Notes: generated by a model not told the origin, from the sequence alone. Shown: positions 7,545 through 16,016, counted from the first letter of the stretch. The stretch is DNA of 58,600 nt from an uncultured Veillonella sp. (GCA_934202095.1 CAKPXN010000004.1:1-58600); one strand, 5' to 3'. Program-made: numbers and translations.

Positions 7545-9209
7545 ATGTTGACGCAAATGAGCATTCGAAATTTTGCGTTGATTGAGCAAATGAATATTTC
7601 ATTTAAAGATGGCATAACTATCTTTACCGGCGAAACTGGGGCAGGTAAATCCATATTAATGGATGCTTTCAGTATTCTATTAGGAGAACGCGCTAGCAGC
7701 GAGTTTATTCGTCATGGTAAAGATAGTTTTGTTATAGATGGCATATTCGATATTGCCAATCACCAAAGTTTATTAGATTTATTACAATCAAAAAATATAT
7801 TAGTAGAGGACAATCAACTAATTCTATCTAGGTCCTTTAATACATCTGGTAAATCTATCATATTGGCAAATGATCAACCCATTCCTTTAAAAGCGCTTAA
7901 AGAGATTGGTCTATTATTAGCAGATATTCATGGTCAATACAGTAATCAAAAATTATTAAATCCTGATTCACATCATGAGTATTTAGATAGTTATAACCAA
8001 GTTGGTAGTAAGGCTTATAAAGAATATAAAGCAGCCTATAAAGAATATAAAGAGGCCAAGCAAGCGCTAGATAATTTATCTGAACACATGGCTGAACGGG
8101 CTCGTGAACTTGATATGCTTCGTTTTCAAATTGATGAAATAGAAGAGGCGGGATTACAAATAGGCGAAGATGAAGCTATTGCGGAAGAACTGAAACGTTT
8201 AGATAGCTTCGATCACATCGATAAGGTACTTGGTTCATGCTATGATGCTTTTTATGGAGGCAGGCATCCATTATTAGACACGGTTAATGCTATCAAGGTA
8301 GAAGTAAATGATCTAGTAAAATATGATGATGAGGTTAAAGAAATCTCTGAACTCGTTAATTCCGCATACTTTCAATTAGAAGAAGCTGCTCAATCTCTTG
8401 ATCGCTACCGAGATTCTATTAGTTATGACGAAGAACGCTATGCTTACTGCCAAGATAGAGACTCCGTAATCTATGGTCTTAAAAAGAAGTACGGCGAAAC
8501 AGTCCAAGATATATTAAATTATGAAGAAAAGGCACAACAACGCTTAGAGGAATTAGAATCCGAAGTTTGTGAACAAGGTGCTTTAGAACAACAGTTCGTG
8601 GAAAAAGAAAGGGTTGCAAAAATAGCTTTAGCAGCATTAGTTGCTATACGTCGTGAAAATGCAGATGTCATTGCTAAACAACTACGAGCAGAAATTGTTG
8701 ATTTAGGTATGGAAAAAGGGGATATTCGTTTTTTCATAGATGAAAGTGAAGAACTCTTACCATTAGGCGCTAAATCAATTGAATTATTATTTACCGCTAA
8801 TAAAGGGGAACAGTTGCTACCATTACATAAAGTTGCATCTGGTGGTGAATTAGCTCGTATTGCACTGGCACTAAAATCCGTATTCCGTACAGACAATCAC
8901 AAAACACTTGTATTCGATGAAATCGATGTCGGTATAAGTGGAGATATAGCATTGAAGGTAGCTGAAAAAATCTTAGCTCTCTCCAAGACAAATCAAGTAT
9001 TTTGTATTACTCATTTACCACAAACAGCAAGTATTGCAAAACAGCATTATCATTTATCTAAACAAGAACAAGAAGGCCGTACTATTTCAACATTATCTGA
9101 ATTAAGCAAGGAAGAACGGCTTTCACAAATCGCATCCATGATGTCCGGCAAGGGAATGTCTCATACAGCACTTGCTGCTGCGCAAGAACTTATTGACCAT
9201 TTTCATTGA
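7545..9209 (+). CDS. recN: DNA repair protein RecN (SMC-like ATPase)
   Basis: RecN is an SMC-type ATPase that acts early in double-strand-break repair and in natural transformation. The 554 residues start with the typical MLTQMSIRNFALIEQ, Walker A is GETGAGKSILMDA near 30, ADIHGQYSNQKLL is the Q-loop region, a coiled coil fills the centre (residues about 160-370), and the signature and Walker B are SGGELARIALAL and LVFDEIDVGISG. The dapB promoter -35 box overlaps its stop codon. No SOS-type box is visible directly upstream. Confidence 0.97.
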   Translation: MLTQMSIRNFALIEQMNISFKDGITIFTGETGAGKSILMDAFSILLGERASSEFIRHGKDSFVIDGIFDIANHQSLLDLLQSKNILVEDNQLILSRSFNTSGKSIILANDQPIPLKALKEIGLLLADIHGQYSNQKLLNPDSHHEYLDSYNQVGSKAYKEYKAAYKEYKEAKQALDNLSEHMAERARELDMLRFQIDEIEEAGLQIGEDEAIAEELKRLDSFDHIDKVLGSCYDAFYGGRHPLLDTVNAIKVEVNDLVKYDDEVKEISELVNSAYFQLEEAAQSLDRYRDSISYDEERYAYCQDRDSVIYGLKKKYGETVQDILNYEEKAQQRLEELESEVCEQGALEQQFVEKERVAKIALAALVAIRRENADVIAKQLRAEIVDLGMEKGDIRFFIDESEELLPLGAKSIELLFTANKGEQLLPLHKVASGGELARIALALKSVFRTDNHKTLVFDEIDVGISGDIALKVAEKILALSKTNQVFCITHLPQTASIAKQHYHLSKQEQEGRTISTLSELSKEERLSQIASMMSGKGMSHTALAAAQELIDHFH

Positions 9210-9234
9210 CTAAATACGCATAATTACTTATACT
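9206..9234 (+). promoter_or_regulatory. Sigma-A type promoter of the dapB-asd-dapA operon
   Basis: TTGACT (9206-9211), a 17-bp spacer and TATACT (9229-9234) form a near-consensus promoter. The -35 hexamer overlaps the last codons of recN. The expected start point near 9241 lies just upstream of the lysine riboswitch. Confidence 0.8.
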
Positions 9235-9251
9235 TATTATATTAACTCAAT

Positions 9252-9420
9252 AATAAGGTAGAGGCGCGGGTATAAATAGTCATCATGAGGAGCCGGCAAA
9301 CATTGATTCATGATAAAAGGTGTACTTGCCGAAGTGGGATGACAGCCAAATCATCGTGCTGGTTGTCTATTTAATAGGTAGACGACTGTCACCAATATTA
9401 CATTGGTGGAGTGCTATCAT
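9252..9420 (+). promoter_or_regulatory. Lysine riboswitch (L-box)
   Basis: The leader holds the conserved lysine-riboswitch blocks in order: GGTAGAGGCGCGG at the 5' side of P1, GAGGAGCCGGCAAA, CTTGCCGAAGTGGGATGACA, GCTGGTTGTC, GACTGTCACC and GGTGGAGTGCTATC at the 3' side of P1. GGTAG at 9258-9262 can pair with CTATC at the 3' end. Lysine binding is known to favour formation of a downstream terminator. It controls dapB-asd-dapA, the lysine/diaminopimelate branch, which fits. Confidence 0.93.
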
Positions 9421-9462
9421 AATTCTTGTTTAATGAACGATGTGTCATATATCGTATATATT

Positions 9463-9492
9463 AAGCCAGTGGATGCCTCCACTGGCTTTTTT
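9463..9492 (+). terminator. Riboswitch-controlled attenuator before dapB
   Basis: AAGCCAGTGGA and TCCACTGGCTT form a perfect 11-bp stem with a TGCC loop, followed by six Ts. The dapB ribosome binding site GGAGG begins immediately after the T-run, so the stem decides whether the operon is transcribed. Confidence 0.92.
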
Positions 9493-9502
9493 GGAGGTAA
9501 AT

Positions 9503-10300
9503 ATGATTAGAGTAATGGTAAACGGTGCAGGCGGCAAAATGGGCCGCGAAGTCGTAAAAGCAGTACATGCAGATTCTGAATTGACAATAGTAGGTGGCAT
9601 CGATCCATCTAAAGCAGGTCAAGATGTGGGCACTGTAGCAGGAATTGAACCATTACATATCACAATGGCTGAAACTATTGACGAAGTATTAGGCGATAAT
9701 AAACCTGACGTTATCGTTGATTTCACAAATCCTGCTGTCATTTTCGAAAATGCTAAAAAAATTCTTAGTGCTGGCGTGCATATTGTAATAGGCACAACAG
9801 GTCTAACTGAAGAACAACGAAACGAATTGAATGAAATCGGTTTACAACATAATGCCAATTGTTTGGTAGCACCTAATTTCTCATTAGGCGCTGTTATGAT
9901 GATGAAAGTGGCTGCTGAATTAGCGCCATATTTCCCTGATGTAGAAATTATTGAATTGCATCACAACCATAAATATGATGCTCCATCTGGTACATCTATT
10001 TTGACGGCTAAATTAATCAATGATGCAAAAGAGGCTGCTAATGTGACAGGCTCTGAAGATTTAACACGTGAAAGTTTACCAGGTGCACGTGGTGCAAAAG
10101 TCGACAATGTAACTATCCATAGTGTTCGTCTTCCTGGTTATGTAGCACACCAACAAGTATTATTTGGCGGCTATGATGAAACATTGACAATTCGTCATGA
10201 TAGCTTAAGCCGTTTATCCTTCATGCCTGGTGTCGTTCTAGCATGTAAGAAAATTGCCTCTAAACCAGGTTTAACATATGGCTTAGAACATTATTTATAA
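9503..10300 (+). CDS. dapB: 4-hydroxy-tetrahydrodipicolinate reductase
   Basis: Reduces 4-hydroxy-tetrahydrodipicolinate to tetrahydrodipicolinate with NAD(P)H in the diaminopimelate/lysine pathway. With the start at 9503 the protein is 265 residues and begins MIRVMVNGAGGKMGREV, the family's usual N-terminus with its NAD(P)-binding glycines. IVIGTTGLT and the substrate motif HHNHKYDAPSGTS are present. A longer frame from 9440 would translate through the attenuator stem and is rejected; the ATG at 9503 follows GGAGGTAA. First gene of the lysine-controlled operon. Confidence 0.96.
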   Translation: MIRVMVNGAGGKMGREVVKAVHADSELTIVGGIDPSKAGQDVGTVAGIEPLHITMAETIDEVLGDNKPDVIVDFTNPAVIFENAKKILSAGVHIVIGTTGLTEEQRNELNEIGLQHNANCLVAPNFSLGAVMMMKVAAELAPYFPDVEIIELHHNHKYDAPSGTSILTAKLINDAKEAANVTGSEDLTRESLPGARGAKVDNVTIHSVRLPGYVAHQQVLFGGYDETLTIRHDSLSRLSFMPGVVLACKKIASKPGLTYGLEHYL

Positions 10301-10336
10301 TACTGAACTACAATTGATTAATTGAGGAGATACACA

Positions 10337-11368
10337 ATGAAAAAACCTAATCTTGCAATTCTTGGTGCCACTGGAGCAGTAGGGGCAGAATTTATTACAC
10401 TTATTGAAGAGCGTAATTTTCCTTATGAAAATTTAAAACTATTGGCTTCTGCTCGTTCTGCTGGTACTGAACTTACAGTTAATGGGAAAACCTATGTGGT
10501 CGAAGAAGCAAAACCTGAATCCTTTGATGGCATCGATATTGCGTTATTTGCAGGTGGCTCTATTTCTAAAACATTAGCACCAGAAGCAGCTAAACGCGGT
10601 GCTATTGTTATTGATAACTCCAGTGCATTCCGTATGGATCCGGAAGTACCACTCGTTGTACCTGAAGTTAACCCTGAAGATATTTTGAAACATAAGGGTA
10701 TCATTGCCAATCCAAACTGTTCTACAATCATCATGAGCCTTGGCTTAAAACCATTGCATGATATTTCTCCAATTAAACGCATTGTAGTATCTACATACCA
10801 AGCTGTATCTGGTGCTGGTAAAGAAGGTATTGAAGAACTTCAAAACCAAGTAAAAGAATATGCTGAAGGTAAAGAAATGACAGCAAATTTATTGCCAACA
10901 GGTTCTGCACCTAAACATTTCCCAATTGCGTTCAATTTGTTACCACAAATTGATGTATTCTTAGAAAACGATTATACTAAAGAAGAGATGAAGATGGTAA
11001 ATGAAACACACAAAATTCTTCATGATGACACTATTCAAGTAGTGCCAACAACTGTTCGTGTTCCAGTATATCGTTCTCATTCTGAATCCGTATTAGTAGA
11101 AACAGAAGAACCAGTATCTGTAGAAGCATTCCGCAAGGCTTGTGCTGCATTCCCAGGATTACAAGTAAAAGATAATCCAGCAGAACAAGAATATCCTATG
11201 CCACTATATACATCTAATCAAAATGACTGTGAAATCGGTCGTATCCGTAAAGATTTATACAATGATAAAGGCATGAATTTCTGGATCGTAGGTGACCAAA
11301 TTCGTAAGGGTGCTGCATTAAATGCATTGCAAATTGCAGAATACTTGGTAGAAAAGGAAGCGTTTTAA
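10337..11368 (+). CDS. asd: Aspartate-semialdehyde dehydrogenase
   Basis: Converts aspartyl phosphate to aspartate semialdehyde, the branch-point metabolite for lysine, threonine and methionine. The 343-residue protein starts MKKPNLAILGATGAVG with the NADP-binding loop; the catalytic cysteine is in NPNCSTIIM (near residue 130), and YQAVSGAGKEG and PTTVRVPVYRSHSE are typical. I chose ATG 10337 over the TTG at 10322 because GAGGAGA lies between them at proper spacing. Second gene of the dapB operon. Confidence 0.96.
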   Translation: MKKPNLAILGATGAVGAEFITLIEERNFPYENLKLLASARSAGTELTVNGKTYVVEEAKPESFDGIDIALFAGGSISKTLAPEAAKRGAIVIDNSSAFRMDPEVPLVVPEVNPEDILKHKGIIANPNCSTIIMSLGLKPLHDISPIKRIVVSTYQAVSGAGKEGIEELQNQVKEYAEGKEMTANLLPTGSAPKHFPIAFNLLPQIDVFLENDYTKEEMKMVNETHKILHDDTIQVVPTTVRVPVYRSHSESVLVETEEPVSVEAFRKACAAFPGLQVKDNPAEQEYPMPLYTSNQNDCEIGRIRKDLYNDKGMNFWIVGDQIRKGAALNALQIAEYLVEKEAF

Positions 11369-11391
11369 TATCTATCAAGGGGGAGAAACAT

Positions 11392-12279
11392 ATGAAAACC
11401 TTTGGTCGTGTATTAACGGCTATGATTACATCATTTAATGGTGATGGATCAGTAAACATTGAAAATACCGTAGCCATTGCAAAACATCTATTGAATCATG
11501 GGTCTGATGGCTTAGTTGTTTGTGGTACCACAGGTGAAAATCCTACTATGTCCCGTGAAAGCAAGATTGCTTTATTTAAAGCCGTTGCTGAATCCTGCGG
11601 AGATAAAGGTACCATCATAGCTAACGTAGGTTCCAATGATACAAAAGGTTCTGTAGACTTTGTAAAAGAAGTATCTGCGATTCCTGGTATTGATGGATTA
11701 TTAGTTGTTGTACCGTATTACAATAAACCTAATCAACAAGGTCAATATTTACATTTTAAATCCATTGCTGAGGCTACAACGTTGCCAATCATGGTATACA
11801 ATGTCCCTGGTCGTGTAGGAACTGGAATATTTCCAGCTACATTAGCTCGTCTCCATAAAGAATATCCACATATTTGTGCTATTAAAGAGGCTAGTGGTAA
11901 TTTGATGATTGCTTCTGAAATCAAGCGTTTAATGCCTGGTGATGATTTCATGGTATATAGCGGAGATGATGGTCTTACATTACCAATTCTTTCCGTTGGC
12001 GGCACCGGTGTTATTTCTGTAGTATCACATGTGGCAGGCCAAGATATGAATGATATGATTGCTGCTTTTGAAGAGGGAAATAATAAAAAAGCAACCCAAT
12101 TACATCAAAAATTAGCTGACATTACTAAGGCTATGTTCATTACAACAAATCCAATTCCAGTTAAATATGCAGCTCGTAAATTGGGTTTACCAGCGGGTAT
12201 ATTCAATTTACCTCTGTGTGAACCTTCTCAAGAAGAAGCCGCATACATTGATAAGGCATTAGCTGAATATCAAAAATAA
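11392..12279 (+). CDS. dapA: 4-hydroxy-tetrahydrodipicolinate synthase
   Basis: Condenses pyruvate and aspartate semialdehyde, the first committed lysine step. Class I aldolase TIM barrel of 295 residues: TTGEN at 46-50, the catalytic tyrosine in VYNVPGRVGTG (Y136), and the Schiff-base lysine K165 in AIKEASGN. The ATG follows AAGGGGGAGA. It ends the operon; a terminator follows at once. Confidence 0.97.
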   Translation: MKTFGRVLTAMITSFNGDGSVNIENTVAIAKHLLNHGSDGLVVCGTTGENPTMSRESKIALFKAVAESCGDKGTIIANVGSNDTKGSVDFVKEVSAIPGIDGLLVVVPYYNKPNQQGQYLHFKSIAEATTLPIMVYNVPGRVGTGIFPATLARLHKEYPHICAIKEASGNLMIASEIKRLMPGDDFMVYSGDDGLTLPILSVGGTGVISVVSHVAGQDMNDMIAAFEEGNNKKATQLHQKLADITKAMFITTNPIPVKYAARKLGLPAGIFNLPLCEPSQEEAAYIDKALAEYQK

Positions 12280-12291
12280 TTTATGCGTATA

Positions 12292-12328
12292 AAAACCAGT
12301 AACTACAATATGTAGCTACTGGTTTTTT
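12292..12328 (+). terminator. Intrinsic terminator after dapA
   Basis: AAAACCAGTAACTAC pairs imperfectly with GTAGCTACTGGTTTT and is followed by six Ts. Confidence 0.85.
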
Positions 12329-12403
12329 ACATTTATAATATAATATGATAAATATTTAACCTGACAACTATAAATATATTTTATATGTATAAACAGTGTA
12401 TTA

Positions 12404-12412
12404 TGATATAAT
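12404..12412 (+). promoter_or_regulatory. Extended -10 promoter of panD
   Basis: TGATATAAT is an exact extended -10 element, 126 bases before the panD ATG. The leader that follows (12420-12537) includes the decamer AGTCTACTGT (12449-12458) and a small hairpin AACCG...CGGTT near 12493-12511. Confidence 0.6.
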
Positions 12413-12537
12413 CTCACATGGAGATAGTATTTATTTTAACTATACTCTAGTCTACTGTTAATTCATGATAAACACACAAATTGTGAACGTTAGAACCGAC
12501 CATATGGCGGTTACATTTAAAACACAAGGAGTTTAAC

Positions 12538-12930
12538 ATGGAACTAACAATGTTAAAAAGTAAAATTCACAGAGCAACTGTGACACAAGCTGAACTTGAT
12601 TATGTAGGGAGCATTACTATTGATACAGATCTTTTGAATGCATCTGGCATACGAGAATATGAGCAAGTTCAAATTGTAAATGTTAATAATGGAGCACGAT
12701 TTAATACATACACGATTGCTGGAGATTCTGGTAGTGGTGTTATCTGTTTAAATGGAGCTGCTGCACGTCATGTACAAGTTAATGATAAAATAATTATCAT
12801 GTGCTATGCAGCATATAACGAAACTGAAGTTGAGAGCCATAAGCCTCTCGTTGTATTTGTAGATGAAAAGAACAAGATAAGTCATATAAAAAACTATGAA
12901 AAACATGGTTTATTAGTTGATCAAAAATAA
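12538..12930 (+). CDS. panD: Aspartate 1-decarboxylase proenzyme
   Basis: Makes beta-alanine from aspartate for pantothenate synthesis. The 130-residue proenzyme starts [16 protein letters not shown] and contains the self-cleavage site Gly24-Ser25 (YVGSITID), where Ser25 becomes the pyruvoyl cofactor. NGAAARHV (near residues 72-79) and IIMCYA are family motifs. ATG follows AAGGAG. It is followed by panC after 69 bases, in a typical panD-panC pair. Confidence 0.96.
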   Translation: MELTMLKSKIHRATVTQAELDYVGSITIDTDLLNASGIREYEQVQIVNVNNGARFNTYTIAGDSGSGVICLNGAAARHVQVNDKIIIMCYAAYNETEVESHKPLVVFVDEKNKISHIKNYEKHGLLVDQK

Positions 12931-12947
12931 TTATCATTGATCGAATT

Positions 12948-12959
12948 ACAGTAGACTGT
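12948..12959. repeat. ACAGT-AG-ACTGT inverted repeat between panD and panC
   Basis: A short palindrome-like element (ACAGTAGACTGT). Its first ten bases are the reverse complement of the decamer at 12449-12458 in the panD leader. The pairing could be a shared regulator site or a long-range RNA pairing around panD; evidence is limited to the repeated decamer. Confidence 0.35.
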
Positions 12960-12999
12960 ATAGGACTATCTTCATATTTACAAAAACGGAGGAATTCTT

Positions 13000-13842
13000 A
13001 TGGAAGTTTTAACTACAATAAAAACAGTACGAAATATAATAGACACTTGGAAAAAACAAGGGTATTCAATTGGATTTGTTCCTACCATGGGATATTTACA
13101 TGATGGTCATGCTGCATTAATTGATGAAGCGAGAAAAAATAATGATAAAGTTGTAGTATCTATATTTGTCAACCCAACTCAGTTTGGTGAAAATGAAGAC
13201 CTAAGTTCATATCCACGTGATCTAAATAGAGATACAGCACTATGTGAATCGCATGGCGTTGATATAATATTTACGCCTAGTCCAGATGAAATGTATCATG
13301 ATAAAAAAGCCTTTGTAAATATTATCGAATTATCTGATACATTGTGTGGTGTTCGTAGACCAATTCACTTTCAAGGGGTTTGTACCGTAGTAGCGAAACT
13401 CTTTAATATAATTCAACCTACCAATGCTTACTTTGGTGAAAAGGATGCACAACAATTAGCTATTATTCGTAAAATGGTTTTTGATTTAAATTTCCCAGTC
13501 AATATAATTGGAGTTCCAATTGTTCGTGAATCAGATGGGTTAGCAAAATCTTCTCGCAATACATATTTATCTAAAGAAGAGAGAAAAGCAGCTACAATAT
13601 TATATAAAGCTATTCAAGCAGGAAAACAATCTATAAAACGTGGAATCTCTGCTGATAGTATTATTGATACTATGACGAATATAGTTGCTACAGAGCCATT
13701 AGCAAAAATTGATTATATTTCAGTTGTTGATGCTATCACAATGCAACCAGTTCACGAGATTACATCTCCAGTATTGGTTGCAATGGCTGTATATATTGGA
13801 TCTACACGCCTTATAGATAACTTCTCTTTCGATGCAAATTAG
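13000..13842 (+). CDS. panC: Pantoate--beta-alanine ligase (pantothenate synthetase)
   Basis: Joins pantoate and beta-alanine with ATP to give pantothenate. The 280-residue protein shows the cytidylyltransferase-like nucleotide motif VPTMGYLHDGHAALI (about residues 28-42), FVNPTQFG, YFGEKDAQQLAII and the RESDGLAKSSRNTYLS segment. ATG follows ACGGAGG. panB and panE, needed to make pantoate, are not in the window. Confidence 0.97.
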   Translation: MEVLTTIKTVRNIIDTWKKQGYSIGFVPTMGYLHDGHAALIDEARKNNDKVVVSIFVNPTQFGENEDLSSYPRDLNRDTALCESHGVDIIFTPSPDEMYHDKKAFVNIIELSDTLCGVRRPIHFQGVCTVVAKLFNIIQPTNAYFGEKDAQQLAIIRKMVFDLNFPVNIIGVPIVRESDGLAKSSRNTYLSKEERKAATILYKAIQAGKQSIKRGISADSIIDTMTNIVATEPLAKIDYISVVDAITMQPVHEITSPVLVAMAVYIGSTRLIDNFSFDAN

Positions 13843-13854
13843 AGAGGAGAAGTT

Positions 13855-14790
13855 ATGAACTATATACAAACACTAACTCATTTAATTTCCAAGTACTTAA
13901 TGATCCTTATCATAGGCTTTTCATGTTTGGCCTATATTTTGCCCGAATATTTTACATGGGCTGTTGCTTATACACCTTTTCTACTGGGGATCGCTATGTT
14001 TGGTATGGGTCTCACTATTAAGTTTGAAAATCTATGTAATATTTTTAGACATCCAAAAGATATTTGCATTGGTGTTCTTGCACAATATACAATTATGCCT
14101 TTATTAGCATGGGGAATTTGTCATGTATTTACCTTACCTCCAGATATTGCAATTGGGGTTATATTAGTTGGCTGTTGTCCTGGAGGAACAGCTAGTAATG
14201 TTATTACCTATATCGCTAAAGGTGATGTACCTCTATCAGTAGGAATGACAATTACATCGACATTAATAGCTCCCATTGTAACACCATTATTAATTTTATA
14301 TATTGGCGGTGCTTGGGTAGATGTTGCATTGCTACCAATGATGATTACAATGGTGAAAGTCATCATTGGACCAATCTTATTAGGTGGTGTTATTCAATAT
14401 ATTTGTAAATCACATATTAATACATTAACTAGTATAAGCCCTATATTTTCAATGATTGCTATTATCTTATTAATAGCAGCTATTATAGCAGTTAATAGGG
14501 ATAAACTATTAATTTCTGGTTTACTAACACTTATTGTGGTTGGTATACATAATATATTAGGATTACTATTAGGTTTAAGTGTAGGAAAAATTCTTAAATT
14601 AAAATACGATAAAACCACTGCATTAGCAATAGAAGTAGGTATGCAAAATAGTGGGTTAGCCGTTACATTAGCAGCAACTAATTTCGCTTTAAATCCGCTT
14701 GCAACTCTTGTGGGTGCTATTTTTAGTGTATGGCATAACATATCAGGTGCCATATTTGCTAGTATACGTAGAGACAAAATTTCAATATAA
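13855..14790 (+). CDS. Bile acid:sodium symporter family transporter, PanS-like
   Basis: A 311-residue integral membrane protein with about nine or ten hydrophobic segments and the family motif CCPGGTASNVITYIAKGD (about residues 108-125), plus a second conserved region with EVGMQNSGLA near 261. The BASS family includes PanS, shown in Salmonella to carry ketopantoate/pantoate. Because this gene lies 12 bases after panC with its own GAGGAG site, transport of a pantothenate precursor is the best guess. Bile-acid transport is unlikely. Confidence 0.85.
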   Translation: MNYIQTLTHLISKYLMILIIGFSCLAYILPEYFTWAVAYTPFLLGIAMFGMGLTIKFENLCNIFRHPKDICIGVLAQYTIMPLLAWGICHVFTLPPDIAIGVILVGCCPGGTASNVITYIAKGDVPLSVGMTITSTLIAPIVTPLLILYIGGAWVDVALLPMMITMVKVIIGPILLGGVIQYICKSHINTLTSISPIFSMIAIILLIAAIIAVNRDKLLISGLLTLIVVGIHNILGLLLGLSVGKILKLKYDKTTALAIEVGMQNSGLAVTLAATNFALNPLATLVGAIFSVWHNISGAIFASIRRDKISI

Positions 14791-14791
14791 C

Positions 14792-14822
14792 AAAAAACCG
14801 GCAACATACGTTGCCGGTTTTT
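14792..14822. terminator. Bidirectional terminator between the PanS-like gene and lexA
   Basis: AAAAACCGGCAAC and GTTGCCGGTTTTT form a strong stem with A- and T-runs on both sides, serving the two convergent genes. Its edge lies at the lexA stop. Confidence 0.9.
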
Positions 14823-14823
14823 G

Positions 14824-15513
14824 TTATATTCTATCTCGTACTAACCCAATCACAAGGCCTTCTATATGACAATCATCAACGATGATAGGATCAAAGTTAT
14901 CATTTTCAGGTTGTAAACGAATATGACCATTTTCCTTATAAAAACGTTTTACAGTAGCTTCATCATCAATGCGAGCCACTACAACATCGCCATTATTAGC
15001 TGTATTTTGATGGCGTACAATTAACATATCACCTTCATACATACCAATATTCATCATCGACTCGCCTTGAACACGAAGCATAAAGCAATCAGAATCACCT
15101 GTAAGTTGAACTGGTAATGTCAAAGTAGCCTCCAAATTTTCGACTGCTGTAATTGGTGTACCCGCTTGTACAGTACCAATGAGGGGAACTTGTTTTAATC
15201 CAGCACCAAGGAATTCAAAATTATCAGAGCTAGTGGTTTCATTATTCTCTTTTGATACAGAAACCTTCGGTTTTCCTTCATCTAAAATCGTAATGGCACG
15301 ATTTTTATTAGGATCACGTTTAATATACCCAAATTTTTCTAACGTATTTAAATGTGATTGAACAGTGGACGTAGAACTAAGACCTACATACGCACAAATT
15401 TCTCGAACAGTAGGGCAACGATATTCATTATGTAAAGAATCTCGAATAAACTCTAATATACGACGTTGTTTTGTATTAATATCAGTAGCTGGGCGTCTCA
15501 CAGGAACCTCCAT
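14824..15513 (-). CDS. lexA: LexA repressor (SOS regulator)
   Basis: Self-cleaving repressor of the SOS response. The 229 residues begin with a winged helix (TKQRRILEFIRD; VREICAYVGLSSTSTVQSHL), then a linker about 25 residues longer than in E. coli LexA, with Ser/Asn/Glu-rich text around 85-100. The catalytic domain has the cleavage bond A117-G118 (VQAGTP), the nucleophile S152 (GESMMN) and the general base K189 (ATVKRF). The promoter (-35 TTGCAA, -10 TATAAT) is overlapped by an SOS-type box, consistent with autoregulation. Divergent from the yneA-like gene. Confidence 0.96.
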   Translation of the reverse strand: MEVPVRRPATDINTKQRRILEFIRDSLHNEYRCPTVREICAYVGLSSTSTVQSHLNTLEKFGYIKRDPNKNRAITILDEGKPKVSVSKENNETTSSDNFEFLGAGLKQVPLIGTVQAGTPITAVENLEATLTLPVQLTGDSDCFMLRVQGESMMNIGMYEGDMLIVRHQNTANNGDVVVARIDDEATVKRFYKENGHIRLQPENDNFDPIIVDDCHIEGLVIGLVRDRI

Positions 15514-15573
15514 ATATGTACTAAAAATGGGATATGTAAAAGTATATACTATAATTATTTTCTTTATATCCTT

Positions 15574-15602
15574 ATTATATAGGTATTTTTACACTTTTGC
15601 AA
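15574..15602 (-). promoter_or_regulatory. lexA promoter
   Basis: On the minus strand TTGCAA (15597-15602) is separated by 17 bp from TATAAT (15574-15579). The -35 box shares bases with SOS box 1. Confidence 0.75.
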
Positions 15603-15612
15603 ACATTTGTTC
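15600..15612. promoter_or_regulatory. SOS box 1 (LexA operator)
   Basis: On the minus strand GAACAAATGTTTG, which fits the Gram-positive consensus GAAC-RNRY-GTTY. It overlaps the lexA -35 box. Confidence 0.75.
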
Positions 15613-15621
15613 TCAAAATGC

Positions 15622-15651
15622 TTGACCGAACATTCGTTTGTGTGCTATTAT
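15622..15651 (+). promoter_or_regulatory. Promoter of the yneA-like gene
   Basis: TTGACC (15622-15627), an 18-bp spacer and TATTAT (15646-15651). SOS box 2 fills most of the spacer, so LexA would block RNA polymerase. Confidence 0.7.
15627..15640. promoter_or_regulatory. SOS box 2 (LexA operator)
   Basis: CGAACATTCGTTTG, one position off the Firmicute consensus CGAACRNRYGTTYC in the central four bases, located inside the yneA-like promoter. Confidence 0.7.
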
Positions 15652-15662
15652 CATATTGTAAA

Positions 15663-15675
15663 CAAACAAACGTTC
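15663..15675. promoter_or_regulatory. SOS box 3 (LexA operator)
   Basis: On the minus strand GAACGTTTGTTTG. It shares GAAC-N4-GTTTG with boxes 1 and 2 and lies downstream of the predicted start point of the yneA-like gene. Confidence 0.65.
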
Positions 15676-15713
15676 TGAATTTTATGTTCGATATATTAAA
15701 GAGGTAATGTATT

Positions 15714-16016
15714 ATGAAACACATTATGATTATGCTTGGTATCTGTTTTGCAATGGTTATAGGTTATCAACAAACAACTCCTGCTATGGAATCACACAGT
15801 GTTCAAGAGGTTACCGTAAAATCTGGGGATACCTTGTGGGATATTGCATCACGTTCAACTTCATCTAATGTAGATGTTCGTGAGGTAGTACATACAGTAA
15901 AGGAATTAAATAATATTTCTGATTCTGGGAATTTAACACCAGGAACAAAAATAAAGGTTCCTGTATATAAAACTGATAGTCCAACACGAGCTATGGACTA
16001 TATGGCTCAAAATTAA
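15714..16016 (+). CDS. YneA-like LysM protein, probable SOS cell-division suppressor
   Basis: A 100-residue exported or membrane-tethered protein: hydrophobic N-terminal segment (residues about 4-20) followed by one LysM domain beginning VTVKSGDTLWDIASR (33-47) and closing at GTKIKVPVYK. Size, architecture, divergence from lexA and the SOS boxes in its promoter match B. subtilis YneA, which delays division during DNA damage. Sequence identity to YneA outside the LysM core appears low, so the assignment rests on architecture and context. ATG follows AAAGAGGT. It converges on the recombinase gene. Confidence 0.82.
   Translation: MKHIMIMLGICFAMVIGYQQTTPAMESHSVQEVTVKSGDTLWDIASRSTSSNVDVREVVHTVKELNNISDSGNLTPGTKIKVPVYKTDSPTRAMDYMAQN

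Noticed and set aside
8519..8991. Two minus-strand frames inside recN.
   Set aside because: They are antisense shadows of a well-conserved RecN C-terminal domain.
9440..9502. A longer dapB reading frame starting at 9440.
   Set aside because: It would be translated through the riboswitch attenuator stem; the ATG at 9503 has a proper ribosome binding site and gives the family's normal N-terminus.
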